Origin: a virus
IMG/VR virus record: IMGVR_UViG_3300035698_021379
Span: 1 to 25,424 of that record
DNA: 25,424 bases
Strand: one strand, 5' to 3'
Position numbers and translations under genes: made by a program. Below, piece by piece: positions 12,460 through 19,928 of this stretch. A model generated the notes under the pieces. It saw nothing but the letters and a program-made list of their open reading frames with translations, had not been told where the DNA came from and did no database searches. The first letter of the stretch is position 1; every line of letters starts with the position of its first letter.

Positions 12460-13226
12460 AATATATTGTAAGATCACAAATAGACATAGATCATAAGGAC
12501 TGGAGGCCTGGTCAGAAAGGAAGGGTAACTCCTGAATGGGTAAAAGATAGGCTTGACTTATTTCATAATTATACTTTAAAAAGCATACTTAATATGACAG
12601 AAGATTATTTTGATATATGGGTTTTTTGCGGACAATGCTATAAAGCTATAACAAGTAATTATAATTGGCATCCTAGAGTCAAAGTCATATATGATATGAA
12701 TGATTTCCTTAAAAGTTATATTACAAATTGCGAAGAAGATTATTTAACAATTGCAAGAATAGATTCAGATGATTTATATCATAAAGACGCTTTAAACGCT
12801 ATAATGAAAAATTTAGTTAAAGACCCTAATGATATTACCAGAATGGCTTTTCGTAGAGTATATAGTTGGGATAGATGGAGTAATGTTTTAGGAAAATATC
12901 ATCAAAGCCATCCTCCGCAATTTGTTCATACAATACCAAAAAAAAGATATAAAGACTTTGAATATTTTATGAAATTTCATTTTACTAAACATGTTGGCGG
13001 ATCTCATAATGCCTCTACATTACCTGATTATTATTTTTGTGAAACAAGGCATAATCAAAGTTGGACAATTAGAAAAAGACATTCTTGGTCTAAGACTTAT
13101 CAGCATGATGTTTTGTTAAAAGAAACTAAGCAAAGAGGATTTAATAGTGGTAAATATCTTGCTATTGAAAAAGAAGGTTTATTCAGCATACTAAAGAACT
13201 TTGGAGTAGAAAGGGATTTAATATGA
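12456..13226 (+). CDS. GT-A-type glycosyltransferase (rhamnosyltransferase-like)
   Basis: A 256-residue protein. The core LTIARIDSDDLYHKDALNAI (residues 97-116) has the DxDD metal/nucleotide-sugar motif. Together with an N-terminal R-x-Q-I-D, W-V-K-D-R-L-D-L-F and N-Y-T-L-K-S-I-L-N it resembles the putative rhamnosyl transferase family (Rhamno_transf). The C-terminal part is rich in His, Trp and basic residues (ETRHNQSWTIRKRHSW). The ATG overlaps the preceding stop as ATGA, and its own stop overlaps the WbqC-like start the same way. The donor sugar and acceptor are not deducible. It is soluble with no membrane segment, and would act on cytoplasmic lipid-linked or protein-bound glycan. Confidence 0.65.
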   Translation: MKYIVRSQIDIDHKDWRPGQKGRVTPEWVKDRLDLFHNYTLKSILNMTEDYFDIWVFCGQCYKAITSNYNWHPRVKVIYDMNDFLKSYITNCEEDYLTIARIDSDDLYHKDALNAIMKNLVKDPNDITRMAFRRVYSWDRWSNVLGKYHQSHPPQFVHTIPKKRYKDFEYFMKFHFTKHVGGSHNASTLPDYYFCETRHNQSWTIRKRHSWSKTYQHDVLLKETKQRGFNSGKYLAIEKEGLFSILKNFGVERDLI

Positions 13227-13921
13227 TATTAACAGGCCATCAGCCGGAATATATACCTTATATTGGATTTTTCAATAAAATAATGCTTGCTGATAAATTT
13301 GTATTTGTAGATCATATACAATTTAATAAAAAGAGTTGGCAGAATAGAAACAAAATTCGCACTAAAGATGGTCAGCAATGGATTACTGTTCCTGTACTTT
13401 CTAAGAATAAATTCGAACAGAAAATAAATGAAGTAGAAATAGACAATACTGAAAGATGGAGAAAAAAGCATTTAAAGTCAATTATATTAAATTATCAAAA
13501 AGCTCCTTATTTTAAAGAGTATATTGGCTTTTTTGAAGATATTTATTCTAGAGATTGGACAAAATTATCAAAATTAAATATAGAAATTATAAAGCATTTA
13601 ATGAAAATATTAGATATTAATATCAATACATATAACAGCTCTTCTTTAAATTTGAGTGGTAAAAAAACAGATCTATTAATTGATTTATGTAATGCGTTAA
13701 ATGCAGATGGTTATTTATCAGGTTCTGGCGGAAAAGGATATATTAATGATACAAAATTTCAGAAGGCTGGAATAAAAAATCTTTTTCGTGAAATAAAACA
13801 TCCTGTATATACTCAGATATATGAACCTTTTATTTCAAACATGTCTGTTATAGATATCATTTTTAATTGCGGCGCTGAGAAAGCTCGTAAGATTATATAT
13901 AAATGTGGGAGTGTAAAATGA
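13223..13921 (+). CDS. WbqC-like family protein
   Basis: A 232-residue protein, typical length for the WbqC-like family. The N-terminal signature is ILTGHQPEYIPYIGFFNKI (residues 2-20), followed by FVFVDHIQFNKKSWQNRNKI (27-46) and an ITVPV strand; YLSGSGGKGYI (183-193) is the second conserved block. The family is found in O-antigen, flagellin-glycan and modified-sugar loci, and its biochemical role is not settled as far as I know; a part in building or attaching modified deoxysugars is suspected. ATGA overlaps on both sides place it in the same translationally coupled run as the LicD-like, glycosyltransferase and PIG-L-like genes. Confidence 0.85.
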   Translation: MILTGHQPEYIPYIGFFNKIMLADKFVFVDHIQFNKKSWQNRNKIRTKDGQQWITVPVLSKNKFEQKINEVEIDNTERWRKKHLKSIILNYQKAPYFKEYIGFFEDIYSRDWTKLSKLNIEIIKHLMKILDININTYNSSSLNLSGKKTDLLIDLCNALNADGYLSGSGGKGYINDTKFQKAGIKNLFREIKHPVYTQIYEPFISNMSVIDIIFNCGAEKARKIIYKCGSVK

Positions 13922-14532
13922 ATATATTGGCTATAGGTTCACATCCTGATGATATAGTTTTCGGCATTGGCGGAACCTTAATAAAATACTCTAAAAAAGG
14001 CCATAATATTTTTTTGTTAGTAATGACTGATGGTGCTGCGTCTGGAGATCCTGTTATTAGAAAAAAAGAGCAGGAGCAAGTTGCTATGGCATTAAAAGCA
14101 AAGAAATTAATTTGGGGTGGCTTTGAAGATACTAAATTGATGTCAAATAAAAATACTATATCTTATATTGAGGCTATAATTACTTCAGTTAATCCAGATG
14201 AAATTTATGTTAATTATAATAAAGATATGCACCAGGATCATAGAGTATTAGCTCAATCTGTAATTTCTGCTACCAGATACAAAACTAAAGTATTATTTTA
14301 CGAGTGTCTTACATCATGTAATTTTGCTCCTGATATATTTATTGATATAGAAGATATACTTGAACAAAAAATAGAATTATTGAGGAAGCATAAATCACAG
14401 GTTAATAAAGAATATCCTTGTGGCTTAAATCTTGAAGAAAGTTTAAAAGCTATGGCTAATTTCAGGGGGTTTCAGGGTAAAGTAAGATACGCGGAGGGGC
14501 TGAAATCACATAGATTTTTAAAGGAGATTTAA
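13918..14532 (+). CDS. PIG-L/LmbE-family N-acetyl-sugar deacetylase
   Basis: A 204-residue protein read from ATG 13918, which overlaps the previous stop as ATGA; an ATG 15 bases earlier is in frame but less likely. AIGSHPDDIVFGIGG (residues 5-19) carries the HPDD zinc/catalytic motif, TDGAASGD follows, and MHQDHRVL gives the second motif (H-x-D-H). These define PIG-L/LmbE enzymes, which remove an N-acetyl group from GlcNAc-type sugars (GlcNAc-PI, mycothiol and bacillithiol intermediates, some glycans). Here the setting points to deacetylation of a nucleotide- or glycan-linked amino sugar. All zinc ligands that I can identify are present, so the enzyme looks active. Confidence 0.88.
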   Translation: MNILAIGSHPDDIVFGIGGTLIKYSKKGHNIFLLVMTDGAASGDPVIRKKEQEQVAMALKAKKLIWGGFEDTKLMSNKNTISYIEAIITSVNPDEIYVNYNKDMHQDHRVLAQSVISATRYKTKVLFYECLTSCNFAPDIFIDIEDILEQKIELLRKHKSQVNKEYPCGLNLEESLKAMANFRGFQGKVRYAEGLKSHRFLKEI

Positions 14533-14533
14533 T

Positions 14534-15139
14534 ATGGAAACATTATATTTTTCAAGATTTCAAGAAGAAGAGAATATAATTAATAAGTTACTTGGTAAAA
14601 ATCCGGATAAATATCAAGGGACTTATATAGATATTGGATCTAACCATCCTATTAAAAATAGCAATACTTTTTATTACTATATTAGATCGTGGTCAGGCTT
14701 ATTGATTGAGCCAAACTCACAATGGGAAAATGGAATAAAAAAATTTCGGCCTAAAGATATTTTATTACAAGCAGCTATTATAGGGCATAATGGCACTATT
14801 GACATGCGATATGACAGAGTAAAAGGAAATAGTATTGACAAAATACATGAAGGTAAATATCAAGAAAATATATATACTGTAAAATGTATGACAATCAATG
14901 ATGTAATAAAAAAATATCCGCAATTTAGTACCCCTGATTTTATCAGTATAGATATAGAAGGTAGTGAACAAGAAATGTTATCGGTTTGTAATTTTGAAGT
15001 ATTTAGGCCAAAAGTTATTTGTATTGAATATATGCTTAAAAAGCATGACTTTAGAAAGAAGTGGGAACATTTTATTTTGCCATATTACGATTTAAAAGAA
15101 GTTGGAAGAGTAGACCTTTTTTATTTGAGGAAGAAATGA
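14534..15139 (+). CDS. FkbM-family SAM-dependent methyltransferase
   Basis: A 201-residue protein with the FkbM (Methyltransf_21) layout. GTYIDIGSNHPIKNSNT (residues 29-45) is SAM motif I, GLLIEPN (55-61) is motif II with the acidic ribose-binding residue, and FISIDIEGSEQEML (136-149) is the family's acidic motif. The family O-methylates sugars and polyketides, so methylation of a glycan residue is the natural reading here. An AAAGGAG site precedes the ATG. The gene's end overlaps the radical-SAM gene as ATGA. The substrate is unknown. Confidence 0.87.
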   Translation: METLYFSRFQEEENIINKLLGKNPDKYQGTYIDIGSNHPIKNSNTFYYYIRSWSGLLIEPNSQWENGIKKFRPKDILLQAAIIGHNGTIDMRYDRVKGNSIDKIHEGKYQENIYTVKCMTINDVIKKYPQFSTPDFISIDIEGSEQEMLSVCNFEVFRPKVICIEYMLKKHDFRKKWEHFILPYYDLKEVGRVDLFYLRKK

Positions 15140-16404
15140 AGAATATAGATATATTATTAGTTTATCCAAATGTAACTACCGATTCCCCTAATCGATTAAC
15201 TCCATTGTCTATTCTTTTTCCGGGTTCTTTATTTGAACGTAGAGGGAATAAAGTCGCTTATTATGATGAACGATTTGAAGCAAAAGAAAAGTTAATTGAC
15301 TTAATCAAACATTCTAAAGAAATAGGTGTGAGTGCTTTTACTGGTTATCAATGCAAAAGAGCTATTGAAATTCTTGAATTAGCTAAAAGTATAAATCCTG
15401 ATATTATTACTGGTATAGGTGGTAAACACGCTCAAATATTACCGGATCAAGTATTGAATGAGCCTTTTGTAGATAAAATCTGGGGTGAAAAATCTTATGG
15501 AGATGATTTATTTCCATATAATAAACAGACTAAAAAATATTTTCAGTTTGGCGATATTCAATATTTTACATCCAAAGGTTGCCCTTTCAATTGCTCGTTT
15601 TGTGCATTACATTCAAAATGGATGCCAAAGAATTTGAATGATTTAGATCTAGAGTTAAAAACTATACATAAAGATATTCAGTTTAAAGAGATTACGTTTT
15701 CAGATCCTAATATTGCTTTTGGTTATAATATAGAAAGAATTAAAATAATAGGTCAAATAATGAATGACTTAGGGGTAAATTGGATAGGGAATTTAAGATC
15801 TGAATATTTACAACCTCAAATGATAGACGCGCTTGTTAAATCGCGCTGTATTAAATTAGAAATAGGTTGTGAATCTGGAAATGATTATTTTCTTAAAAAT
15901 GTTATTAAAAAAGGTATTGGTATTAATTCTATTAAAAAAGCAGTAAGAAATATTAAGGGTTCAGGCATTTCTATTATGTATAGTTTTATCTCTAATATGC
16001 CTAGAGAAACTGAGGAAATGCGACATAATACCTATGATTTAATAGATTGGATTATAGAGAACGATCCTAATGCCAGGGTATCAATTTATAATTACGCACC
16101 ATATCCAGGAACACCTATGTATGAAGACGCTATTAATGGCGTGGATGGTTATCCAAAGTTTGTTCCACCTACTACAATGAAGGAATGGGGAAACTTAAAT
16201 CTTATGCGATCTTCATTATACTGGATTGCAGGTTTGTGTTTCAGGCAGGATAATTGCTATAAGAATTTCCCTGATAATGATTGGGAATTAATAAAACCTT
16301 ATATTGAATTAGCTAAAAAGAAGTGGAAAGAAAGAAGTTTTAATGATTTTCCTGATAAAGAAGTAGAAATACTTATTGCAAAACAAAAAGATAGGAAGGC
16401 ATAA
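15136..16404 (+). CDS. B12-binding-domain radical SAM enzyme
   Basis: A 422-residue protein read from ATG 15136, which overlaps the FkbM stop as ATGA and has a GAGGA Shine-Dalgarno; an upstream in-frame GTG at 15061 lies inside the FkbM gene and is unlikely. Residues 1-130 form a cobalamin-binding-like Rossmann domain (IDILLVYPNVT, GVSAFTGYQ, GIGGKHAQILPDQVL). TSKGCPFNCSFC (145-156) is the CxxxCxxC iron-sulfur motif (C149, C153, C156) of radical SAM enzymes. The later blocks EIGCESGND and SFISNMPRETEE are typical of the class. B12 radical SAM proteins methylate unreactive carbons or phosphorus, or rearrange sugars and lipids. The reaction here is unknown, but glycan C-methylation or a ring modification fits the neighbours. 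Confidence 0.87.
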   Translation: MKNIDILLVYPNVTTDSPNRLTPLSILFPGSLFERRGNKVAYYDERFEAKEKLIDLIKHSKEIGVSAFTGYQCKRAIEILELAKSINPDIITGIGGKHAQILPDQVLNEPFVDKIWGEKSYGDDLFPYNKQTKKYFQFGDIQYFTSKGCPFNCSFCALHSKWMPKNLNDLDLELKTIHKDIQFKEITFSDPNIAFGYNIERIKIIGQIMNDLGVNWIGNLRSEYLQPQMIDALVKSRCIKLEIGCESGNDYFLKNVIKKGIGINSIKKAVRNIKGSGISIMYSFISNMPRETEEMRHNTYDLIDWIIENDPNARVSIYNYAPYPGTPMYEDAINGVDGYPKFVPPTTMKEWGNLNLMRSSLYWIAGLCFRQDNCYKNFPDNDWELIKPYIELAKKKWKERSFNDFPDKEVEILIAKQKDRKA

Positions 16405-16405
16405 A

Positions 16406-16864
16406 ATGCACAGAGGCGCTTCAATGCACGATATTTGTTTTAGAGGATTAGAGAGAATAATTAGGGATTATAATATCAAAACAGTGCTTGAGTATGGAAG
16501 TGGAATTTCTACTGAATGGTTTGCTGAAAGAGTTGAAAAAGTTTATACAGTAGATCATAATCCAGTTTGGTTTCCGGAAAAATTAAAAAATGTGACTTGT
16601 ATTAGGATGAATAGAAAAGCTATTGGTGCTGATGTCAGGCATATTAAAAAAGATTTTGATTTAGTTTTATTAGATTGCTTAAAAACAGTCAGGCCGGTTG
16701 TGTTTGATTTTGTTAAAAATTTAAGCTGGAAAGTATTTTGTATTCATGATTGGGGCAGAGATAAAAAAAGATATAATAGAGAACTTTATAATCATTTACG
16801 ACAGGCATCTTTTGGACCCTTAAAGGTTTATTATAATGAGATAGAAGAAAAGATTAAAATATGA
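16406..16864 (+). CDS. small class I SAM-dependent methyltransferase-like protein
   Basis: A 152-residue protein from ATG 16406, with AGGAAGG ahead of it; a TTG 30 bases earlier is in frame but has no better support. TVLEYGSGISTEWFA (residues 26-40) is a SAM-binding motif I, VYTVDHN (46-52) motif II and DLVLLDC (85-91) the acidic motif IV, then FCIHDWGR closes the fold. This suits a Rossmann methyltransferase of minimal size. The target may be the same glycan as the adjacent FkbM and radical SAM enzymes; nothing in the sequence identifies it. It ends in an ATGA overlap with the next glycosyltransferase. Confidence 0.72.
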   Translation: MHRGASMHDICFRGLERIIRDYNIKTVLEYGSGISTEWFAERVEKVYTVDHNPVWFPEKLKNVTCIRMNRKAIGADVRHIKKDFDLVLLDCLKTVRPVVFDFVKNLSWKVFCIHDWGRDKKRYNRELYNHLRQASFGPLKVYYNEIEEKIKI

Positions 16865-17538
16865 AAATACCAATTTGTGTAATGACATATGAACGAGCAG
16901 ACTATTTTCATAAATCAATGCAGTCGCTTTTAAAAACAGATTTATCAAAAGGCTCAGTAAATATATTTGATGATTGCAGTCAAGAAGCCGATAAAATAAA
17001 TATTCTTAAAGAATATAAATTAAAAGGGATAAATATTATTATTTCTCATAGGCAATTGCAAACTAAAAGAATGTTTAAAAAAATGCTTAAATACAGCATT
17101 GAAAATTACGATACTGATTGTATTATAATAGTTCAGGATGATATAATATATAATAATCAATGGCTTAATAAACTTTTGGAAATAAAAAACAAGATACCAA
17201 ATTTAGGTATATTGACACCATGGGACAGAAGAAGTAATTTGAAAAAAAATGATGATGGTTGGATATCAAGAAATTTAACAGGATGTAGATGCACTATAGG
17301 AGGAGTGTGCTGGTTAGTAACAAAAAAGTTTGCCTTAGAGGTTTTGAAGATTAAAGATAGTGGTGGTAATCATTATGATAGCGCTTATCAAAAAACTTGC
17401 AATAATAGAGGTTTTGAAATAGCTTCAACTATTCCGAGTTATGTACAGCATTTTGGGGCTAAAAGAATAGTTAAAAAAGGTGGGGGATCGCGTGTAAAAT
17501 TTGCGAGAGCAAGTAATTTTATAGGAGAATACGCATGA
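16861..17538 (+). CDS. GT2-like glycosyltransferase, first of a tandem pair
   Basis: A 225-residue GT-A-fold protein. PICVMTYERADYF (4-16) begins the fold, NIFDDCS (34-40) gives an acidic nucleotide-contact motif and IIVQDDIIYNNQWLNKLLEI (89-108) holds the DxD-like metal site. WLVTKKFALEVL and the DSAYQK / IPSYVQH blocks follow. It is clearly related to the next gene in both protein and DNA. It starts on ATGA of the methyltransferase gene and overlaps its own paralogue as ATGA. It has no membrane segment. The donor and acceptor are unknown; it likely adds a residue to the same glycan as its paralogue. Confidence 0.8.
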   Translation: MKIPICVMTYERADYFHKSMQSLLKTDLSKGSVNIFDDCSQEADKINILKEYKLKGINIIISHRQLQTKRMFKKMLKYSIENYDTDCIIIVQDDIIYNNQWLNKLLEIKNKIPNLGILTPWDRRSNLKKNDDGWISRNLTGCRCTIGGVCWLVTKKFALEVLKIKDSGGNHYDSAYQKTCNNRGFEIASTIPSYVQHFGAKRIVKKGGGSRVKFARASNFIGEYA

Positions 17539-18245
17539 ATATACCGGTATGTTTAATGAGTTATGAAAGGCCTCAATATTTTGAAAAATCATTTGAGCTA
17601 TTGTTAAAAACTGATTTATCTCAAATGGATGAGTTAATTATATTTGATGATTGCAGTAAGACTCCTGAAAAGATTGAGCAATTAAAGGATCTTAAAGAAA
17701 AGGGGTATAGGATTATTAAATCAGATAAATGGGGTGGTACTAAGTATAGTTTTCTTGCCATGCTAGATTATTGTTTTAGTATACATAATTATCCTATATT
17801 TGTATTGGTTCAGGATGATATAATTTATAATGCTCAATGGCTTAATAAACTATTAGAAATATACCCTAAAGTCCCAAAACTAGGCATATTGACATGTTGG
17901 GACAGGAGGCGTTATAGCAAGCCAATTCCGGGCGTTGCTTGGTCATATCGCAACCCTGCGGGTAATGGTAAGGATTGCAGGATGGGAGGGCCTTGTTGGC
18001 TTGTTACAAAGGCTTTAGGCAGGGCAATACTGGACAAAAATGAGCATTTTATAAGAAGTTGCGGCTATGATTCAGCATTTCAGAAGAGAAGTTGGCAATT
18101 AGGTTTTAATAATGCTTGCACTATTCCTTCTTATGTTGAGCATGATGGCCGGCTTTCAATCGCGCATTTGGGAAGACATAGAGGCACAGCGCATAATGCA
18201 CATAATTTTATAGACAAAATAAAGGATAAAAAAAATGCTGATTAG
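17535..18245 (+). CDS. GT2-like glycosyltransferase, second of a tandem pair
   Basis: A 236-residue paralogue of the preceding gene. The shared blocks include LLLKTDLS, IFDDCS (37-42), LVQDDIIYNAQWLNKLLEI (91-109), LGILT-W-D-R-R, YDSAFQK and IPSYVEH. It differs by an extra loop near 128-150 (WSYRNPAGNGKDCRMGG). The tandem order and the highly similar DNA across the QDD block point to duplication with later divergence, probably for a different linkage or sugar. It starts within ATGA of the first copy and overlaps the next glycosyltransferase by 11 bases. Confidence 0.8.
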   Translation: MNIPVCLMSYERPQYFEKSFELLLKTDLSQMDELIIFDDCSKTPEKIEQLKDLKEKGYRIIKSDKWGGTKYSFLAMLDYCFSIHNYPIFVLVQDDIIYNAQWLNKLLEIYPKVPKLGILTCWDRRRYSKPIPGVAWSYRNPAGNGKDCRMGGPCWLVTKALGRAILDKNEHFIRSCGYDSAFQKRSWQLGFNNACTIPSYVEHDGRLSIAHLGRHRGTAHNAHNFIDKIKDKKNAD

Positions 18246-18909
18246 TGTTACTACATTACCAACAAGGATAAATAAGATAGCGCCTGTAATAGCATCTTTA
18301 AGAAAACAAAATATCCCTATTTATTTATGGATACCTAAATATGTAGAAAGATTAGATATGAGTTTTGACGGAAAGATCCCTGATTTCTTAAATGATATTC
18401 ATTGCAGAGTTATTGAGGATAAAGGAAGTCTTACTAAATTTACTGGTTGGAATATTACTGATGATCTCTTTTTTACAGCAGATGATGATACTATTGTACC
18501 TATAGATTGGGCGAAAAATCTTTTGGATTATTATCATGATTCAAAAGAGAAATGTGTTTGTTGCTATAGAGGAAGAGTATTTAAAGGTAAAAAGCCTACA
18601 GCATATAGAAATACTAGACTTGTAGAGGCTCCGAAAGAAGTCAGAAAAGTTGATATAGTAATGAGTAATTGGGGCGCTTTATATAGTAGGGATATGTTTA
18701 CTGATGAAGCATTTAATCATAATAAAGAAATAAATGATGATATAGCTATAGGCGCGTATTTATATAAAAATAAAATTCCTATATACTGCTTGCCATCAAA
18801 AGGCATATCTGCTACCAGAGTTTGTAGAATAGACTCTTTATGGGCGATAAATAAGAAATCAAATAATACTGATAATGCTATAAAAGCATTATGGAAAACG
18901 GAGGTTTAA
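18235..18909 (+). CDS. GT-A-fold glycosyltransferase
   Basis: A 224-residue protein. ISVTTLPTRINKIAPVIASL (residues 3-22) is a typical family-A start with T-x-x-x-R; IYLWIPKYVERL follows and FFTADDDTIVPIDW (79-92) holds the DDD metal-binding motif. NWGALYSRDMF and NDDIAIGAYLYKN (about 166-179) match the acceptor-side region, where a second acidic pair is usual for a catalytic base. The gene overlaps the previous one by 11 bases and closes the run of overlapping glycan genes. The specificity is unknown. Confidence 0.75.
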   Translation: MLISVTTLPTRINKIAPVIASLRKQNIPIYLWIPKYVERLDMSFDGKIPDFLNDIHCRVIEDKGSLTKFTGWNITDDLFFTADDDTIVPIDWAKNLLDYYHDSKEKCVCCYRGRVFKGKKPTAYRNTRLVEAPKEVRKVDIVMSNWGALYSRDMFTDEAFNHNKEINDDIAIGAYLYKNKIPIYCLPSKGISATRVCRIDSLWAINKKSNNTDNAIKALWKTEV

Positions 18910-18910
18910 A

Positions 18911-19159
18911 ATGGCAGAAGATATTAAAAAAGCCGAGATACCAAAAGAATTAAGAGAAAAGTTGGAACAAGCATTAAAATCAGGTAAGTATTTTATCAGG
19001 ATAACATGTGATGTAGGAGGCCCAATTGGCACCGATAACTTAAAGCACTATTGGATAACAGAAAATTTCCCAAAAGATAAATTAAGGCCTACTATCGATT
19101 ATTTTAAAGATGATATTTTGAATAAAGAGTTAGGAGCTAATACAAAAAAATGGGAATGA
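18911..19159 (+). CDS. small hypothetical protein
   Basis: An 82-residue acidic/basic mixed protein that I do not recognise. The N-terminal helix (EIPKELREKLEQALKSGKY) is followed by a short beta segment (FIRITCDVGG) and LKHYWITENFPKDKLRPTIDYF. A strong GGAGG Shine-Dalgarno lies seven bases before the ATG, so it is probably translated in its own right. It sits between the glycosyltransferase run and the HNH endonuclease gene. No motif supports a function. Confidence 0.6.
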   Translation: MAEDIKKAEIPKELREKLEQALKSGKYFIRITCDVGGPIGTDNLKHYWITENFPKDKLRPTIDYFKDDILNKELGANTKKWE

Positions 19160-19650
19160 TGAAAAAAGACCATTGGCTTCATAATAATCGATGTCCGGAT
19201 TGTGGTAAGCATATTTGTGATAGATCTGTGAGATGTTTAAAATGTGCGGCTATTCAAACTAGAAAAAGGTTACTTGGGGGGAAAATACCTGAAAAAGTTA
19301 GAAAAAAGATTGCTAAATCACATTTAGGATATAAACACACACCTGAAAGTTGTGTTAAAATGAGTGAGAATAATAAAGGTAAAAAAAATTATTTTTATGG
19401 TAAAAAATTTATTGGAAAATTAAACGGCAATTGGCGAAAAAAAGTGGGGGTTAATTGTTCTTTTTGTAATAAGAAAAAACAAGTTACTATAAGCTTTTTA
19501 AAGTCAAGGAAATTTCACTTTTGTACAAAAGAGTGTTATTTGAAATGGAGGAGATTACCAGAAAATAATCCTAATTTCGGTAAAAAAGTAAAACTGGAAG
19601 TGAAAGTTCTAGTTGGAAAGGTGGCATTAGCTTTGAGCCTTACGATGTAA
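19150..19650 (+). CDS. NUMOD3-containing N-terminal part of an HNH endonuclease, frame 0
   Basis: The zero-frame product is 166 residues (ATG 19150; ATG 19156 overlapping the previous stop as ATGA is equally possible). It has an N-terminal zinc site (CPDC at 15-18, CLKC at 29-32), then KIPEKVRKKIAKSHLGYKHT and SCVKMSENNKGK, a NUMOD3-type DNA-binding repeat found in phage homing endonucleases, and a second cysteine group (CSFC, CTKEC). After NNPNFGKK the frame-0 sequence becomes unrelated and stops at 19648-19650. The expected HNH domain continues without a gap in the -1 frame (see the next entry), so this is a truncated product unless frameshifting occurs. Confidence 0.75.
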   Translation: MGMMKKDHWLHNNRCPDCGKHICDRSVRCLKCAAIQTRKRLLGGKIPEKVRKKIAKSHLGYKHTPESCVKMSENNKGKKNYFYGKKFIGKLNGNWRKKVGVNCSFCNKKKQVTISFLKSRKFHFCTKECYLKWRRLPENNPNFGKKVKLEVKVLVGKVALALSLTM

Positions 19651-19928
19651 GGTGGAATGATAAATTAAAAAAGTCAGTTCGTAAACGAGATAATTATACT
19701 TGTCAACTTTGTGGAATTACTGAAGAAGAACATATAGTTATTCAAGGCCAAGTTTTACATGTTCATCATATTGATTATATTAAAATAAATTCAGTGCCAA
19801 TAAATTTAATTACTTTATGTTATCAATGCCACGCTAGAACTAATTTTAATCGTGAATATTGGGAAAAATATTTTAATGATTTAATAGAAAAAAGGATTAA
19901 AAATGCCAATAGACAAACAAGCAGTTAA
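19587..19928 (+). pseudogene. HNH nuclease domain, -1 frame continuation of the NUMOD3 gene
   Basis: Reading the A6 run at 19582-19587 with one base re-read gives S-K-T-G-S-E-S-S-S-W-K-G-G-I then SFEPYDVRWNDKLKKSVRKR, a familiar lead-in to HNH domains. It continues with NYTCQLCG, VLHVHHIDY, NLITLCYQCHARTN and ends at TAA 19926-19928. Both CxxC pairs and the HH catalytic site are intact. No ATG, and no other convincing start with a ribosome site, is present in this frame ahead of the domain, so separate translation is unlikely. Possible causes are a one-base deletion in the homopolymer (mutation or sequencing error) or a real -1 shift on A6. The gene belongs with the mobile homing endonucleases of phages. 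It overlaps the next gene by 26 bases. Confidence 0.8.

Noticed and set aside
15061-15135. GTG 15061 as the start of the radical SAM gene
   Set aside because: The extra 25 residues are read out of frame through the FkbM gene. ATG 15136 has a Shine-Dalgarno and an ATGA overlap like its neighbours.
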